Positions 24,262-32,637 of a stretch of DNA of 64,000 nt are shown piece by piece; position 1 is the stretch's first letter, and every line of letters starts with the position of its first letter. The DNA comes from Zhihengliuella halotolerans (GTDB lineage: Bacteria; Actinomycetota; Actinomycetes; Actinomycetales; Micrococcaceae): NCBI RefSeq assembly GCF_004217565.1, contig NZ_SHLA01000001.1:2046001-2110000 (forward strand). The letters are read 5' to 3'. The notes under the pieces were generated by a model. It had not been told where the DNA came from. It ran no database searches and saw nothing but the letters and a program-made list of their open reading frames with translations. The translations under genes and the position numbers were made by a program.

Positions 24262-25308
24262 CTAGGAAGCCGCGACGCCGGTCAGGCGGGGCTGCTGCTG
24301 GGTGATGCAGTGGATAGCGCCGCCGCGGTCGATCACCGGGCGGATGGGCACGGTCACGACGCGGCGGCCTGGGTAGGCGTGGGCGAGGATCTCAGCTGCA
24401 CGCGCGTCGGCGGGTCCGTCGTCGTATCCGCAGGCGATCACGCCCCCGTTGACCACCAGATGGTTCACGTACGACCAGTCGACGAATCCCTCATCGTCGC
24501 GCAATTGGGACGGGGCCGGCACGTCCACGATATCGAACGGTTTCCCGGCCGCATCGGTCTGGCCGGAGAGGAACTCGCGCAGGGTGCGGGAGGCCTCGAA
24601 GTCCGGGTGTTCCGGGTTCGTCTGGTGGTGCAGCAGCAGGCGTCCCGGCTCAGGAAGCGTGGCGACCATGTCGACGTGGCCGCGCGTGCCGAAGTCCTCG
24701 TAGTCGCGGGTCAGCCCGCGGGGCAGCCAGATCGTCTTGGTCGTGCCGATCGTGCGGGCCAGCTCCGCCTCGACGAGTTCGCGCGTCGCGTACGGATTGC
24801 GGCCCGGGTCCAGCTGCACGGTCTCGGTGATCAGGACCGTCCCGGCCCCGTCGACGTGAATCGCACCGCCCTCGTTGACGAGCAGGGAGGGCACGCGCTC
24901 GGCGCCGGCGGCCTCGGCCACGAACGCGCCGATCTTCGCCGACTTGTCCCACTCGGCCCACTCCGGGGCGCCCCAACCGTTGAAGATCCAGTCGACGGCG
25001 CCGAGCACGCCGGGGCGCTCGTCGTCGACGACGAAGGTGGGGCCGACGTCGCGCATCCAGAACTCGTCCAGCGGGGCATCGAGCAGCTCGACGTCGCCGC
25101 CGAGCAGGTTGCGCACCCGGTCCATCTCGCACGGGTCGACGACCATCGTCACGGGTTCGAACTCGGCGACGGCACGGGCCACGGCGGTCCAGGCGGCGTA
25201 GGCCTCCTCGGCCGAGGCGGCGTCGTCTCCCAGGGTGGTTCCGGGCCGCGGGAACGCCATCCAGGTGCGTTCGTGGTCGGCGGTCTCTGCGGGCATGCGC
25301 CAGCTCAT
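24262..25308 (-). CDS. Agmatine deiminase family protein (peptidyl-arginine-deiminase type)
   Basis: 348 residues. Family motifs are clear: RTWMAFPRPGTTLGDD near the start, the WMRDVGPTFVVDD segment (substrate Asp), NEGGAIHVDG, GTRGHVDMVATLPEPGR with the catalytic His, and the nucleophile Cys near the end in DRGGAIHCITQQQPR. It should remove ammonia from a guanidine group, agmatine giving N-carbamoylputrescine in characterised relatives. Its ATG overlaps the permease stop (ATGA). With an amidase next in the operon, a route guanidine compound, then carbamoyl compound, then amine is plausible. Confidence 0.85.
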   Translation of the reverse strand: MSWRMPAETADHERTWMAFPRPGTTLGDDAASAEEAYAAWTAVARAVAEFEPVTMVVDPCEMDRVRNLLGGDVELLDAPLDEFWMRDVGPTFVVDDERPGVLGAVDWIFNGWGAPEWAEWDKSAKIGAFVAEAAGAERVPSLLVNEGGAIHVDGAGTVLITETVQLDPGRNPYATRELVEAELARTIGTTKTIWLPRGLTRDYEDFGTRGHVDMVATLPEPGRLLLHHQTNPEHPDFEASRTLREFLSGQTDAAGKPFDIVDVPAPSQLRDDEGFVDWSYVNHLVVNGGVIACGYDDGPADARAAEILAHAYPGRRVVTVPIRPVIDRGGAIHCITQQQPRLTGVAAS

Positions 25309-26819
25309 GCGGCGTTCTCCATTCGGTCGGTCTCCGGCGCGGTGGCGTCGGGACGGAGGGCGGGGTTCTTGTAGGGCGCGGTGGTGCGCCAGAGGATCGC
25401 GTAGACGCCGCCGCCGATCACGGGGGCGAGGAGCGCGGAGAGGTCGGCGCCGCCGAGGGCCGCGGCGATCGGACCCACGAAGAGGGTCGAGTTCACGAGC
25501 AGCAGGGAGACGGACGTGCCGACGACCATCGCGACGACACCCGGAGTGAAGTACCCGCGGCTGTACCAGAACGCGCTTCCCCGGGACTCGTCGTTGAGCG
25601 CGACGCCGTCGTACCGGTTCCGGCGCAGGAGGATGTCGACGGCATAGATCGCCACGAGCGGGCCGAGCACGCTCACGCTCAGCTCGAGCGCAGCGTTCAG
25701 GGTGTCGAGGAAGCTGGGGGCGGCGAAGACGAGCCAGGCGCCCATCGCCGTCGCGGCCAGCCCCGTCACGACGACGGTGGTGGCGCGCGAGAGCCGCAGG
25801 CCCAGGCCCTGCGCGTAGAGGCCGGTCGAGTAGGCCACGAGCACGTTGTTCGTGATGGTGCCGAGCAGGACGACGAAGAGGAAGATCGGGGTGAACCAGC
25901 CGGGGACGATCTCGGAAATGGTCCGCTGCGGGTCCGTCATGTCGATCGCGGTGGCCGCGACGACACCGAGGGAACCGATCACGACGGCCGGGATGAAGCC
26001 GCCGAGCGCGGTCCACCAGATGACCCCGCGCCGCGGCGTGTTCGCCGGCAGGTAGCGCGAGTAGTCGGCGCCGGTGCCCCAGGACAGCGGGCCGGAGGCG
26101 ACGATCGCGTAGCCCAGGGCGATGAGCGCCCAGCGTTCGCCGGCCGGCATCTCGGGAGCGGTGTAGGAGAAGTCGGCGGCGCCGAGGACGAAGAAGCCCA
26201 GGACGACGAAGGCGACCGCGAGCGCGGCCGAGAAGTAGGGGGCCAGGGCCATGATCGTGCCGTGGCCGTAAACGCTGAAGATGAAGCTCAGGAAGGCCAC
26301 CACGATCAGGACGACCCACTCACCCGGCCCGGTCAGCTGCACGCCGAGCATCGGCAGCAGGGCCAGGGCCGCGAAGGTGCCGACGGCGATGTTGATGACC
26401 TCGTAGAAGAGGCCGATGAGCACGCCGAGCCCGCCGCCGAAGATGCGGTTGCCGCGGATGCCGTACATGGCGCGCATGATCGTGACGCTGGGCGCGCCCG
26501 CGGCGGGGCCGCTGACGGCCAGCCAGCCGACGACCGCCCACCACAGGTTGCCGACGACCGTGACGGCGAGCGCCTCGAGAACCGAGAGACCGAGCAGGAC
26601 GAGGCCGCCGCCGATCACGAAGTAGAGGTAGAGGACGTTCGCACTCATCCAGATCCAGAACAGGGAGACGGGCGAGCCGCCGCGCTCGGACGGGGCGATG
26701 TAGTCCAGCCCGTGCGTCTCGACGTGCCCGACGCCGCCCGCGGTCGCCGCCGGGGACCGGGTTGCTGCCGGGGCCGCGGGCACCCCCTCGGGCGGTTGCG
26801 TCAGTAGTTCGTTGCTCAT
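25305..26819 (-). CDS. NCS1 family (cytosine/purine/hydantoin-type) permease
   Basis: 504 residues with about 12 membrane segments. NCS1 features include SLFWIWMSANVLYLYFVIGG in the first segment and ITNNVLVAYSTGLYAQGLG in the eighth. Members import nucleobases, hydantoins, allantoin or related compounds with Na+ or H+. The start has GAGGACC upstream and lies 32 bases from a TetR-type palindrome. It is the first gene of the operon, coupled to the agmatine-deiminase-like gene, so its substrate is probably the nitrogen compound the following enzymes degrade. Confidence 0.85.
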   Translation of the reverse strand: MSNELLTQPPEGVPAAPAATRSPAATAGGVGHVETHGLDYIAPSERGGSPVSLFWIWMSANVLYLYFVIGGGLVLLGLSVLEALAVTVVGNLWWAVVGWLAVSGPAAGAPSVTIMRAMYGIRGNRIFGGGLGVLIGLFYEVINIAVGTFAALALLPMLGVQLTGPGEWVVLIVVAFLSFIFSVYGHGTIMALAPYFSAALAVAFVVLGFFVLGAADFSYTAPEMPAGERWALIALGYAIVASGPLSWGTGADYSRYLPANTPRRGVIWWTALGGFIPAVVIGSLGVVAATAIDMTDPQRTISEIVPGWFTPIFLFVVLLGTITNNVLVAYSTGLYAQGLGLRLSRATTVVVTGLAATAMGAWLVFAAPSFLDTLNAALELSVSVLGPLVAIYAVDILLRRNRYDGVALNDESRGSAFWYSRGYFTPGVVAMVVGTSVSLLLVNSTLFVGPIAAALGGADLSALLAPVIGGGVYAILWRTTAPYKNPALRPDATAPETDRMENAA

Positions 26820-26850
26820 GCGTCAGGTCCTCGTGACTGTCGGTCGCTTA

Positions 26851-26866
26851 TTGATCATGTGATCAA
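26851..26866. promoter_or_regulatory. TetR-type operator in the permease/tetR divergent promoter
   Basis: TTGATCA-TG-TGATCAA, perfect 7-base arms around two bases, in the 82-base gap between the permease (minus) and tetR (plus) genes. A single repressor site here could control both directions. Confidence 0.7.
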
Positions 26867-26901
26867 CAACTGACTGTGACCTTAACTACACTGGACTCAT
26901 C

Positions 26902-27531
26902 ATGTCAAGAGCCACCAGCCGGCCGACCGGCCGCAAGCCACCCGCCCAACGCTCCGCCGAGATCGTCGACGCCGCCATCAAAATCGCCTGCGACGAGGGG
27001 CTTTCCGCCGTGAAGCTGCGCTCGGTGGCGGCCGCCGCGTCCGTCGCTCCGGGCCTCGTCGCGCACTATGTTTCGAGCATGGACGAGCTGGTCGCCACGT
27101 GCTTCGAGCGCATCACGCGCGCCGAGCTCGAGGAGGTCCGGGAGATCCTCGACTCGGCGCCGACGCCGAGCCGACGCCTTGCCCAGCTGCTCGCCACGGT
27201 CTTCGACTCCACGCGCGACGACGTCACGCTCGTCTGGGTCGAGGCGTGGACCCTGGGCCGGACCAACGAACGCCTCGCGGCCAGCGTCCGCGACGTCATG
27301 GACGCCTGGCACGCGGCCCTCGCCGAGGTGATCGCGGCCGGTGTCGCGAGCGGGGAGTTCGCCGTCGAGACGCCCGACGAGGCGGCCTGGCACCTGCTGG
27401 GGATGATCGACGGCCTCAACGCGCAGGCGCTCGTGCACTGGCGTCCCGCCACGCGCACGAGCGCCCTCAACGGCCTCGCCGAGCGCCTGCTCGGCGCACC
27501 CTCGGGAACTCTGACGAACCTCGTCGGCTGA
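26902..27531 (+). CDS. TetR family regulator, BetI-like C-terminal domain
   Basis: 209 residues. The helix-turn-helix is near residues 18-62 (LSAVKLRSVAAAASVAPGLV, then AHYVSSMDEL). The ligand domain contains WVEAWTLGRTNERLAASVRD, typical of the BetI_C-type group. A TACACT element ends nine bases before the ATG and no ribosome site is evident, so the mRNA may be leaderless or nearly so. It is divergent from the permease-deiminase-amidase operon and is its likely local repressor through the palindrome at 26851. Confidence 0.85.
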   Translation: MSRATSRPTGRKPPAQRSAEIVDAAIKIACDEGLSAVKLRSVAAAASVAPGLVAHYVSSMDELVATCFERITRAELEEVREILDSAPTPSRRLAQLLATVFDSTRDDVTLVWVEAWTLGRTNERLAASVRDVMDAWHAALAEVIAAGVASGEFAVETPDEAAWHLLGMIDGLNAQALVHWRPATRTSALNGLAERLLGAPSGTLTNLVG

Positions 27532-27543
27532 CCTTCGCGGGCG

Positions 27544-28671
27544 TCAGCCCGCGAACGCGCCCGCTCCCAGAGCGTCGAGCTCCGCCCGGACCGCCGGCCG
27601 CTCCTCGCGCTCACGGGCCGCAGCCAGGGACACCGCCACGACGTCGTCGATCAGCACCCGGTGCCCCGACTCGGACGAGGCGATCGCTGCCTCGACCATC
27701 GCGAGGCTGCGAACGTTCGCGGCCGCCGTCGTCCCGGGTGAGCGCCCCGTGCGCAGGCAGTCGACGAACTCGGCCAGCGCCCCGGCCGTCTCCTCGGCCC
27801 GCGGCTCGAGCACCGCGGTTTCTACTGGCGCCGGCGGCAGGTGCGCCACGGGCGCGCCGTCTCCGTCCCAGCGGGCCGTGCCGCGTTCGCCGCTCACGCG
27901 CCAACTCCCGTTCCAGCTGGTCTCCGCTCCCGGCGCGCACCAGCTGCCGGCGTAGACGAACCTGGCGCCGGAGGCGAACTCGAAGACCGCCGACGCGTTG
28001 GCGGCCCCGCGATACCAGGACCAGCCGGGGTTGTGCTCCTCGCAGTACACGGCGACGGGATCGGAGCCGATGAGCCGGCGGGCGGCGTCGAAGTGGTGGA
28101 TGGCCATGTCGACGAGCAGGACGTGGTCCATCTCCTCGCGGAATCCGCCGAAGCGCGGCGCCTTGAAGAACGAGCAGTCCACGGTCCCGATCTCGCCCAG
28201 GCTCCCGACCTGCGCCACCAGGGCGTCGAGGGCGGCGAAGTAGCGGCGGGACTGGCTGATCATGAGCAGCTGCCCGGCGACGGCGGCGGACGCGGCCTGC
28301 GTGAGCGCCTCGGCGACGGTCGGCGCCGCCGGCTTCTCGCAGAGCACGGGCAGCCCGGCGAAGAGGGCCTCCTCGTTCACCGGCCGGTGGGCGACGGGCA
28401 CCGTCACATTGACGACCGCCTGGGCGCCGGAGCGGGCGGCGACGTCAGCAACCGACCGGCCCATGACGACGTCGTGCGTCCCGGGGACGCCGGAGGCGGC
28501 GAGAGCATCGAGCGCCGCGCGGGCGGCGTCCAGATCGAGGTCGACGAGGCCGACGAGCTCGACGTCGGGGTTCGCCGTGATCGCGCCCAGCCAGTTCCGC
28601 CCCATGCCGCCGGCGCCGACCTGGACGACGCGGATCGGAGCTCCGCCGGGAATCGTCGCGAACGCGGTCAA
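27544..28671 (-). CDS. Gfo/Idh/MocA family oxidoreductase (1)
   Basis: 375 residues. The Rossmann motif VVQVGAGGMGRNWLGAI is near the N-terminus; the family motif CEKPAAPTVAEAL is near residue 110; a C-terminal alpha/beta domain includes EEMDHVLLVDMAIHHFD with the usual catalytic-region His pair. It is an NAD(P)-dependent sugar or inositol-type dehydrogenase. The only sensible start is TTG 28671, which overlaps the thuA stop as TTGA, with GGAG upstream. It is the last gene of the ABC-importer operon and converges on tetR. Confidence 0.85.
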   Translation of the reverse strand: MTAFATIPGGAPIRVVQVGAGGMGRNWLGAITANPDVELVGLVDLDLDAARAALDALAASGVPGTHDVVMGRSVADVAARSGAQAVVNVTVPVAHRPVNEEALFAGLPVLCEKPAAPTVAEALTQAASAAVAGQLLMISQSRRYFAALDALVAQVGSLGEIGTVDCSFFKAPRFGGFREEMDHVLLVDMAIHHFDAARRLIGSDPVAVYCEEHNPGWSWYRGAANASAVFEFASGARFVYAGSWCAPGAETSWNGSWRVSGERGTARWDGDGAPVAHLPPAPVETAVLEPRAEETAGALAEFVDCLRTGRSPGTTAAANVRSLAMVEAAIASSESGHRVLIDDVVAVSLAAAREREERPAVRAELDALGAGAFAG

Positions 28672-29456
28672 TTCTCCATCGCCCCCTCGTAGCCGTGGCC
28701 GTTGTAGAAGTCCTCCGCATCGTAGCGCAACAGCGTCGGCGTCTCGCGTTCGGTGCGCAGGCTCTTGGCCCACTCGACGCCGTTGGAGATCACCTTCCGC
28801 ACCTCCTCCTGGTGGTAGACCGGGTAGTCCTGATCGCCCGGGCTGAAGTAGAAGATCCGCCCGTGACCGCGGCGGTAGGTCATACCCGATCGGAAAACCT
28901 CGCCGCCGGTGAACGTGGAGAGGAACACGAGCTCGTCGGGGGCCGGGACGTCGAACTGCTCGCCGTACATCTCCTGGGCGGGGATGACGAACGGGTGCGG
29001 GATGCCGCGGGCGATCGGGTGCGTGGGGTCGACGGTCCAGACGAGTTCGCGGTCGTCTTTGGAGCGCCAGCGCAGCGTGCACGTGGTGCCCATGAGCTTG
29101 GTGAAGATCTTGGACCAGTGGCCCGAGTGCAGGACGAGCAGCCCCATCCCGGCCAGGACGTGGCGGTGCACGCGCTCGACGATCTCGTCGGCGACCTCCC
29201 CGTGGGCCGCGTGCCCCCACCAGACGAGAACGTCGGTGCCGGCGAGCAGCTCCTCCGTCAGACCGTGCTCCGGATCGTCGAGGGTCACGGTGCGGACGCG
29301 GGCGCGAGCCCCGAGGTTCTCCTCGATCCCCTCCTTGATGGTGGCGTGCATGCCGTCGGGGTAGATGTCGCGCACCTTCTGCTGGACCTGCTCGTGCCGG
29401 TTCTCGCCCCAGACGACGACGTCGATCGGGGGCTCGGGTGTGGTGTTTCCGTTCAT
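28668..29456 (-). CDS. ThuA-like protein (trehalose utilisation / glutamine-amidotransferase fold)
   Basis: 262 residues of the ThuA family: IDVVVWGENRHEQ at the start, DVLVWWGHAAHGEV near residue 78, GLLVLHSGHWSKIF near 105 and GRIFYFSPGDQDYPVYHQEE near 205. ThuA proteins occur in sugar operons together with Gfo/Idh enzymes and are thought to take part in oxidation of a disaccharide or sugar derivative to 3-keto products, though the chemistry is not well fixed. Here it sits between the second permease gene and a Gfo/Idh gene, overlapping the latter by four bases. Confidence 0.85.
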   Translation of the reverse strand: MNGNTTPEPPIDVVVWGENRHEQVQQKVRDIYPDGMHATIKEGIEENLGARARVRTVTLDDPEHGLTEELLAGTDVLVWWGHAAHGEVADEIVERVHRHVLAGMGLLVLHSGHWSKIFTKLMGTTCTLRWRSKDDRELVWTVDPTHPIARGIPHPFVIPAQEMYGEQFDVPAPDELVFLSTFTGGEVFRSGMTYRRGHGRIFYFSPGDQDYPVYHQEEVRKVISNGVEWAKSLRTERETPTLLRYDAEDFYNGHGYEGAMEN

Positions 29457-29507
29457 GGTGGTTACCTCGTTTCGTGGAATTCGTATGATGTGCGGCAGTC
29501 GGCGGCG

Positions 29508-30362
29508 CTATTTCACGGCGCCCCCGGTGGCACCGGCCGCGATGAACTTCTGAGCGAGCAGGAGCAGCACGATCGCCGGCAGCGAGGAGAGCACGGCCGT
29601 GGCCATGACGGCACCCCAGTTGGAGACCTGCGTGCCCAGATACTGGTAGATGCCGAGGGTCACGGGCCGCAGCTCGTCCGTTGTCGTCAGCGTCAGCGCG
29701 AAGAGGAAGTCGCTCCACGCGAACAGGAACGCGAACAGCGCGGCGGTGACGACGGCGTTGCGCGAGACCGGCAGGGCGATCGAGACGAACGCCCGCACGT
29801 GCCCGGCGCCGTCGACGCGCGCGGCCTCGAGGATCGACGGCGGCAGCCCCTGCATGAAGGCCCGCAGGATCAGGATCGCGAACGGGATCGAGTGCGAGGC
29901 GTCGGCGAGGATGAGCCCGAGCGTCGTGTTCAGCAGGCCGAGGGTGTTGTAGGCGGCGTAGAGGGCGTTGGCGATGACGATGCCCGGGATCATCTGCGCG
30001 ATGAGGATGATCAGGAGGGCGACGTTGATCCACCGGTAGCGGAACTGCGCCAGCGCGTAGGCGGCCGGGGTGGCGATCGCGAGGGACACGACGACGGACC
30101 CGAGCGAGACGATCAGCGAGGTCACCAGGTTCGGCCCCTGATCGGCGATCGCGGTCGCGTACCCGGCGAAGCTTGGGTTGAGCGGGAAGAAGTCGGCGTT
30201 GAGGGTGTTCCCGGAGGGCTGCAGGGACGCGTTGACCATCCAGTAGACGGGGAACAGCATGACCGCCACGAAGACGGCCCCGAGGACCGTGTAGCGCAGA
30301 TCCTTGCGGGAGCGCAGGGACGTGGGCCGGAAGTCGGCGCGTTGTGCGACGGGGGTTGTCAT
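29508..30362 (-). CDS. ABC sugar transporter permease (MalG type)
   Basis: 284 residues with six membrane segments. The cytoplasmic EAA loop, SILEAARVDGAGHVRAFVSI near residue 190, couples the protein to its ATPase. ATG 30362 has GAAAGGAG upstream. It pairs with the upstream permease and the binding protein as the membrane part of a CUT1-type sugar importer. No ATPase gene is present in the operon, so a shared ATPase elsewhere must energise it. Confidence 0.9.
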   Translation of the reverse strand: MTTPVAQRADFRPTSLRSRKDLRYTVLGAVFVAVMLFPVYWMVNASLQPSGNTLNADFFPLNPSFAGYATAIADQGPNLVTSLIVSLGSVVVSLAIATPAAYALAQFRYRWINVALLIILIAQMIPGIVIANALYAAYNTLGLLNTTLGLILADASHSIPFAILILRAFMQGLPPSILEAARVDGAGHVRAFVSIALPVSRNAVVTAALFAFLFAWSDFLFALTLTTTDELRPVTLGIYQYLGTQVSNWGAVMATAVLSSLPAIVLLLLAQKFIAAGATGGAVK

Positions 30363-30376
30363 GTCGGTACTCCTTT

Positions 30377-31342
30377 CTAGTTGGCCGACCGGCGCGTGCT
30401 GCGGAGGTAGACGAGCGCGAAGACGAGGGAGATGACGATCAGAACGTTGCTGAAGGCGGCCCCGACGCCGAACTCGAAGTCCACGAAGGACGACTGGTAG
30501 GAGCGGATGGCGATGGTCTGGGTGGCATTCGCGGGACCGCCGTTGGTCAGGCCCAGGATGATGTCGATGACCTTGAGCGTGTAGACCACGCCGAGGATCA
30601 GCACCACCGAGATCACGCCGCGCAGGTTCGGCAGCGTGATGTGCCAGAACGCCTTCCAGCCGGTCGCGCCGTCGAGCGCTGCGGCCTCGTACTGCTCCTC
30701 GGGAATCTCCTGCAAACCCCCGTAGAGGATCGTGACGTTGAACGGGATGCCGACCCAGATGTTCACGAGGATCACCGCGGTCAGCGCCAGGTCCGGGTCG
30801 GTCAGCCAGGGCACGGCGTCCAAGCCGAGGCCGCGCAGCGCCTGGTTGAGGATGCCGCCGTCGAGCTCCATGATCGAGCGCCACGTGGCGCTCGCGACGA
30901 TGAGCGGCAGGAGCCACGGCAGCAGCAGCACGGCCCGCATGAACCCGCTGAGCGGGAACTTGCGGTGGAAGAACACGGCCAGGGCCAGCCCGATCGCGAA
31001 CTGCCCGGCGATCGATCCGACAGTGAAGACGGCCGTGTTCCACAGGGCCGGGACGAAGAGCTGGCTGCTCATCGCTGTGACGTAGTTGGTCAGTCCGACC
31101 CAGGGGGCCTCGCCGGTGAAGAACGTCGCGGTCGTGTAGTCCTGGAACCCCATGACCACGTTCTTCACGACGGGGTAGCCGAAGAACAGGGCCACGTAGA
31201 CGGCGGCCGGGACGACGAACATGAACTTGACGACGTCGTCCCGTCGCAGCCGTCGGCGGCGGACGGGGCCGGGCGCGCCGGCGGTCGCCGCGGCGGTCGG
31301 CGCTCCCGGATGTGCTCTCACCTGAGTGTGCGTCTCACTCAC
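30377..31342 (-). CDS. ABC sugar transporter permease (MalF/UgpA type)
   Basis: 321 residues. A basic, proline/alanine-rich cytoplasmic N-terminus of about 35 residues is followed by six membrane segments and the EAA loop in EEQYEAAALDGATGWKAFWH (about residue 215). It starts at GTG 31342, four bases after the stop of the binding-protein gene; the ribosome site is weak and translational coupling is likely. It forms the heterodimeric channel with the next permease. Confidence 0.88.
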   Translation of the reverse strand: MSETHTQVRAHPGAPTAAATAGAPGPVRRRRLRRDDVVKFMFVVPAAVYVALFFGYPVVKNVVMGFQDYTTATFFTGEAPWVGLTNYVTAMSSQLFVPALWNTAVFTVGSIAGQFAIGLALAVFFHRKFPLSGFMRAVLLLPWLLPLIVASATWRSIMELDGGILNQALRGLGLDAVPWLTDPDLALTAVILVNIWVGIPFNVTILYGGLQEIPEEQYEAAALDGATGWKAFWHITLPNLRGVISVVLILGVVYTLKVIDIILGLTNGGPANATQTIAIRSYQSSFVDFEFGVGAAFSNVLIVISLVFALVYLRSTRRSAN

Positions 31343-31346
31343 GGGG

Positions 31347-32582
31347 TCAGCCCTGCGCGGCCTGTTCGAAAGCCTCCTCGGCTGTGGCCTTGCCGGTCAG
31401 CGCGAGCTGGATGGCGGTGTAGATCTCCGTCGCCGTGGCGGGCCACTCGGTGCCGAGCTGGCCGGTGCGCGAGCGGGCGTTGCGGACCTGCTCGGCGAAC
31501 GCCTCCATCGAGGGGACCTCCTCGACGTACTCGTCGATCAGGTCCGTGCGGGTCGGCACCTTGAACGTCGCCTTCGCGATCTCGAGCTGGTTCTCCTCGC
31601 CGGAGATGCAAGCGACGAACTCGGCGGCCTTGGCCTGCTTGGCCTCGTCCCCGGTGGCCGGCACGGTCCAGACCTCGCCGCCGAGCGGTGCGATCGGGGT
31701 CTCGCCGGCGTTGGGGACGGGAACCTGCACGGAATCGTAGTTGATGCCGGACTCCTCCAGGGCGGGGATCTGCCACGGGCCGTTGATCGTCATGGCGGCG
31801 TTGCCGGCTGCGAACTGATCCTTGGCGTCCCCCTGGGACCAGTTCATGACGGACTCCGACGCGGAGCCGGACTCGACCAGGTCGACCCACAGCTCCAGCG
31901 CCTCGGCGACCTGAGGCGTCGTCAGGTCCGTCTCGTCACCGCCGTTGGACCACATGAACGGCAGGAACTGCCACGAGCCCTCGTAGGTCGCGACGGCGGA
32001 GAAGGAGAGCCCGTACCGGTCCCCCTCCGTGAGCGCCTCGGCCGCGGACTTCAGTTCGTCCCACGTCTGCGGGGGCTCGATTCCGGCCTCTTCGAGCATG
32101 TCCACGTTGTAGAACAGCCCGAGCGTGTTCACGACCGGGCCCAGCCCGTAAACCTCGCCCTCGTAGGAGGCCGCGTCGAGGATGCCCTGCGCGAATCCGG
32201 AGGTGTCGAGACCGTAGTCGCTCAGCGGGGTCAGCCCGCCGGACTGGGCGATCTCCTGCACGTCCGGGTTGTCGAGCATGAGGACGTCGGGCAGCGTGCG
32301 CGAGGACGAACGCTGCAGCACCTTCTGGATGAGGTCCTGCCCGGGCACGGTCTCGCGCTTGATGCTCACGCCGATCTCGGCGCCGCAGTCGTCGATGGCC
32401 GCCTGCATCAGGGATTTGTCCGGCTCGTTGTTGTAGTAGTCCAGGACGGTGAGCGTGTCGGGGTCGGAGCCGGCCGTGCCGGATCCGCCGCCGCAGGCGG
32501 TCAGGGCCAGCGGTACGACGGCGGCGGTCGCCGCCGCGGACAGCAGTCGCCGGCGGATGGTGGGCGGGGTGTTCTTCTGCAT
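31347..32582 (-). CDS. Sugar ABC transporter substrate-binding lipoprotein
   Basis: 411 residues. The lipoprotein signal ends LALTAC (Cys near residue 30), then a family 1 (MalE/UgpB-type) binding fold with DTLTVLDYYNNEPDK, WQFLPFMWSNGGDETD and AAMTINGPWQIPALEESGI. It captures a sugar or sugar derivative at the outer face of the membrane for the two permeases. ATG 32582 has AGGAG five bases upstream. The ligand cannot be read from sequence; the flanking oxidoreductases and ThuA suggest a disaccharide or polyol. Confidence 0.9.
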   Translation of the reverse strand: MQKNTPPTIRRRLLSAAATAAVVPLALTACGGGSGTAGSDPDTLTVLDYYNNEPDKSLMQAAIDDCGAEIGVSIKRETVPGQDLIQKVLQRSSSRTLPDVLMLDNPDVQEIAQSGGLTPLSDYGLDTSGFAQGILDAASYEGEVYGLGPVVNTLGLFYNVDMLEEAGIEPPQTWDELKSAAEALTEGDRYGLSFSAVATYEGSWQFLPFMWSNGGDETDLTTPQVAEALELWVDLVESGSASESVMNWSQGDAKDQFAAGNAAMTINGPWQIPALEESGINYDSVQVPVPNAGETPIAPLGGEVWTVPATGDEAKQAKAAEFVACISGEENQLEIAKATFKVPTRTDLIDEYVEEVPSMEAFAEQVRNARSRTGQLGTEWPATATEIYTAIQLALTGKATAEEAFEQAAQG

Positions 32583-32637
32583 GGGTGCTCCTGTGTCGGG
32601 TGTGTACATCAGAGGGAAGGTGCGCAGCGCGGGCGGT

